NCBI GenBank assembly: GCA_023443745.1 | Contig: JAEZTB010000064.1 | Span: forward strand, 248,001-312,000 | DNA from: Bacillota bacterium | Lineage (GTDB): Bacteria > Bacillota > Clostridia > DSM-8532 | DNA length: 64,000 bases | Direction of reading: 5' to 3' | In this document: positions 62,294 through 64,000 of the stretch, piece after piece | Layout: each line of letters begins with the position of its first letter | How positions within the stretch are numbered: the stretch's first letter is position 1 | The notes under the pieces: generated by a model | Told to the model about the DNA's origin: nothing | The model's database searches: none | The model's input: the letters and a program-made list of their open reading frames with translations, nothing else | Made by a program: the position numbers and the translations under genes

Positions 62294-63547
62294 CTATTTC
62301 AGAACGATTTTTTCAGGAAAAGCTTCATTTCTTGAAATATTCCACATCTTATCAATATAGGCTGTGGTGTAGGCCTGCTCTATAGTGTGGTAGTAGTAGG
62401 CCCCTCGTTCTGTCAAATGATATTCATTCCCCTTCTTTTTAATAAACCCTAAAATACGGCAGATAAAAAGCTCCAATCCATACTGACGGTTTAGTGGAAC
62501 ATTAAAGAATTCTTGAAAATGATTCATGTTAATCCTCATGGAATAGGCACTCCAAAACAGATAATAAACCATTCTTTGATATAAGGAGAAATCCAGGTTC
62601 AAGGACGTTGGCAGATGCCCCTGATCCACTCTTTCTATATATCCGTCAATAGAAAACGTGTTGATTTTGAACTGGGTTTTCAAAAGAGTTGTTGCTGATA
62701 CTCCAAAGCCCAGAAAATTCTCCCTGGTTACAGAAGAATACTTGTCTGTATTGGGCTTTGCAAAGGTCCATACCGATGTCCGCTTATATCCCTTTTGTGC
62801 ACAGTAGGCCGTCATCTCCGACAACAATTTTTTCTTTTCCCGTTCAGGTAATGGTTTATAGCGATTGTTTGCAAAAGTAAAATCTATAAAGGGATAGGCT
62901 GAAATCTGGGTTGCACCATTTGAAAAGGCAGTATCAATATCCTTTTTCAAAATTTCGTTTGTCTGGCCGGGTATGGCAAAAATAAGATCCATATCAACTG
63001 TATCAAAATTCGCTTTGCGGATTGCTTTAAAAATCTCGTTATAGTCGGGCATTTTCCGACCAATGGCTGACAGACAATCCTGATGAAAGGACTGAATGCC
63101 TATGCTGATCATAGTCACTCCAGCTTCTTTCAGCTTCAAAAGCGTTTCATCATTGACATCATCAGGATGAAGCTCTACGCCAACTCCACCGCGAATGACA
63201 AAATACTGTTTCAAGGCGCGAATAATCTCCCCCAGAGAATCCACCATCAACGCAGGAGTTCCACCACCAAAATAAAGGCTGGTCACCTCTTTTGAGTCGG
63301 CTAAAGTATCTCCTATTAGCTTGATCTCTTTTAACAAAGCCTGTTTATAACTTTCTGCAAGATGAGGATCATAGATTTCCTTGCAATAGGGACAAAAGCT
63401 GCAAATAGCCCTACAAAAGGGAATATGTACATATAAGCCAAGCTGGTCTGCATCTTTAAAATCAAGCCGATCTTCATATTTATTTTTAAATTCAAAGGGC
63501 TTAAAGGATCTTGTAAGCCAAACTCTCATGAGGGATGTTAAGGTCAT
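62294..63547 (-). CDS. HemN-like radical SAM protein
   Basis: Member of the coproporphyrinogen III oxidase-like group, 417 aa. The cluster motif is in HIPFCRAICSFCPYC (CxxxCxxC), followed by YFGGGTPALM, IGIQSFHQ and DMDLIFAIPGQT, and a C-terminal winged-helix-like HemN_C part. Many members are not true coproporphyrinogen enzymes; some are haem chaperones or methyltransferases, and HemZ is already present in this window. AGGAG precedes ATG. It follows the partial radical SAM gene at 63559 by 11 bases, so they share an operon. Confidence 0.85.
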   Translation of the reverse strand: MTLTSLMRVWLTRSFKPFEFKNKYEDRLDFKDADQLGLYVHIPFCRAICSFCPYCKEIYDPHLAESYKQALLKEIKLIGDTLADSKEVTSLYFGGGTPALMVDSLGEIIRALKQYFVIRGGVGVELHPDDVNDETLLKLKEAGVTMISIGIQSFHQDCLSAIGRKMPDYNEIFKAIRKANFDTVDMDLIFAIPGQTNEILKKDIDTAFSNGATQISAYPFIDFTFANNRYKPLPEREKKKLLSEMTAYCAQKGYKRTSVWTFAKPNTDKYSSVTRENFLGFGVSATTLLKTQFKINTFSIDGYIERVDQGHLPTSLNLDFSLYQRMVYYLFWSAYSMRINMNHFQEFFNVPLNRQYGLELFICRILGFIKKKGNEYHLTERGAYYYHTIEQAYTTAYIDKMWNISRNEAFPEKIVLK

Positions 63548-63558
63548 TGTGTTTTCTC

Positions 63559-64000
63559 CTATATATAGCGTAGATAGGTGCGCAGCATATCAAAAATGAC
63601 ACGCAGATTGCCTTGAAAAACAAGGGCATATTCTGCAGCAAAGAAATAACCACATTGGCTGCACAACCCGGGAACATCCAAGCATCTTCCGCAAACCGAC
63701 AGCTTTCCGTTTTCCATGACTACACACTGATGGCATGGTGTGGGGAAATCGTTGCGGATAATATACGGAAAGGCGCTTTTTAAATTAAATACCGGCATGC
63801 CTTGATTCATCATTTCCAAAATAGTTCGACAGCACCGTTCTTTCTCCTCAACGGTTAATGAGAGCTGCTCAGTACCTGGATAGGGTGTATGAAAATTAAA
63901 TGAAACGGCCTTAATATTCGCTTCTCTCTCTGCTATTGAGCAAACCTCCGGTATATCCATTTGATTCAGCTTGTTAATGGCCATATAGAGGCATATATTT
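63559..64000 (-). CDS. Radical SAM protein, C-terminal part (5' end outside window)
   Basis: The frame is open to the right edge (NICLY precedes the first internal Met), so the N-terminal part with the CxxxCxxC motif lies beyond the window. The visible part has NKLNQMDIPEVCSIAEREAN and FNFHTPYPGTEQLSLTVEEKE, typical of the end of a radical SAM barrel. It ends in a Cys-rich segment CHQCVVMENGKLSVCGRCLDVPGLCSQCGY (shown here in part by its cysteines), which may hold extra iron-sulfur clusters. Co-transcribed with the HemN-like gene. Function unknown. Confidence 0.8.
   Translation of the reverse strand, partial: NICLYMAINKLNQMDIPEVCSIAEREANIKAVSFNFHTPYPGTEQLSLTVEEKERCCRTILEMMNQGMPVFNLKSAFPYIIRNDFPTPCHQCVVMENGKLSVCGRCLDVPGLCSQCGYFFAAEYALVFQGNLRVIFDMLRTYLRYI

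Overview
The window looks like a stretch of chromosome from an anaerobic, probably spore-forming member of the Clostridia (low-GC Firmicutes). The evidence is the [FeFe]-hydrogenase maturases HydE and HydG, oxygen-independent HemZ and several other radical SAM enzymes, a CotH-type protein, the rpsU-yqeY and recJ-rel-dtd gene strings, YesM/YesN signalling, and strong AGGAGG-type ribosome binding sites with frequent TTG and GTG starts. No phage, insertion sequence, CRISPR array, rRNA or tRNA gene was seen.

Layout. 1-3.35 kb: YesM/YesN two-component pair (the kinase is cut by the left edge), then a PHP metallohydrolase with a LacI-type operator in its promoter and, behind it, a 37-bp relic of a second PHP gene. 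5.0-16.1 kb: a housekeeping block read on the minus strand (alaS, HIT, rpsU, yqeY, recJ, rel, dtd, an MBL hydrolase, hemZ). 16.1-20.7 kb: a VanY-like carboxypeptidase with an SLH-like tail, the hydrogenase maturation string (TM1266-like regulator, hydE, hydG) and a structured non-coding RNA of about 190 nt, best read as 6S RNA. 20.7-26.4 kb: a large TPR lipoprotein divergent from a radical SAM/SPASM enzyme. The enzyme overlaps a membrane protein whose Gly-rich tail ends in alternating Cys-Ala plus GGGRVGCS. This is the most likely under-described system in the window. 26.4-31.7 kb: an LnrJKLMN-like two-component/ABC export module with a 47-bp x 4 tandem repeat grown from the 3' end of the regulator gene. 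31.8-36.7 kb: a mosaic lectin-lipase-RTX secreted protein, a pentapeptide-repeat protein, and a cation/proton antiporter behind a fluoride riboswitch.

36.8-52.6 kb reads as one catabolic region. A sugar-type ABC importer without its ATPase runs with an MBL lipoprotein and a type I phosphodiesterase. A divergent LacI regulator follows. A second operon encodes a complete 2-oxoacid/acetoin-type dehydrogenase complex (E1 alpha, E1 beta, E2, E3), a histidine phosphatase, a glycerol-kinase-like FGGY kinase and a short-chain dehydrogenase, and it runs into a 5'-truncated mgtC. Both operons carry the same TGTAATTACA palindrome pair placed alike around their promoters, so they are probably one regulon.

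52.8-64 kb: a CotH-DUF4956-VTC cluster, an OmpR/HisKA two-component pair with an HtrA protease, a BlaI/M56 (BlaR1-like) pair with two operator dyads, and two radical SAM genes, the last cut by the right edge.
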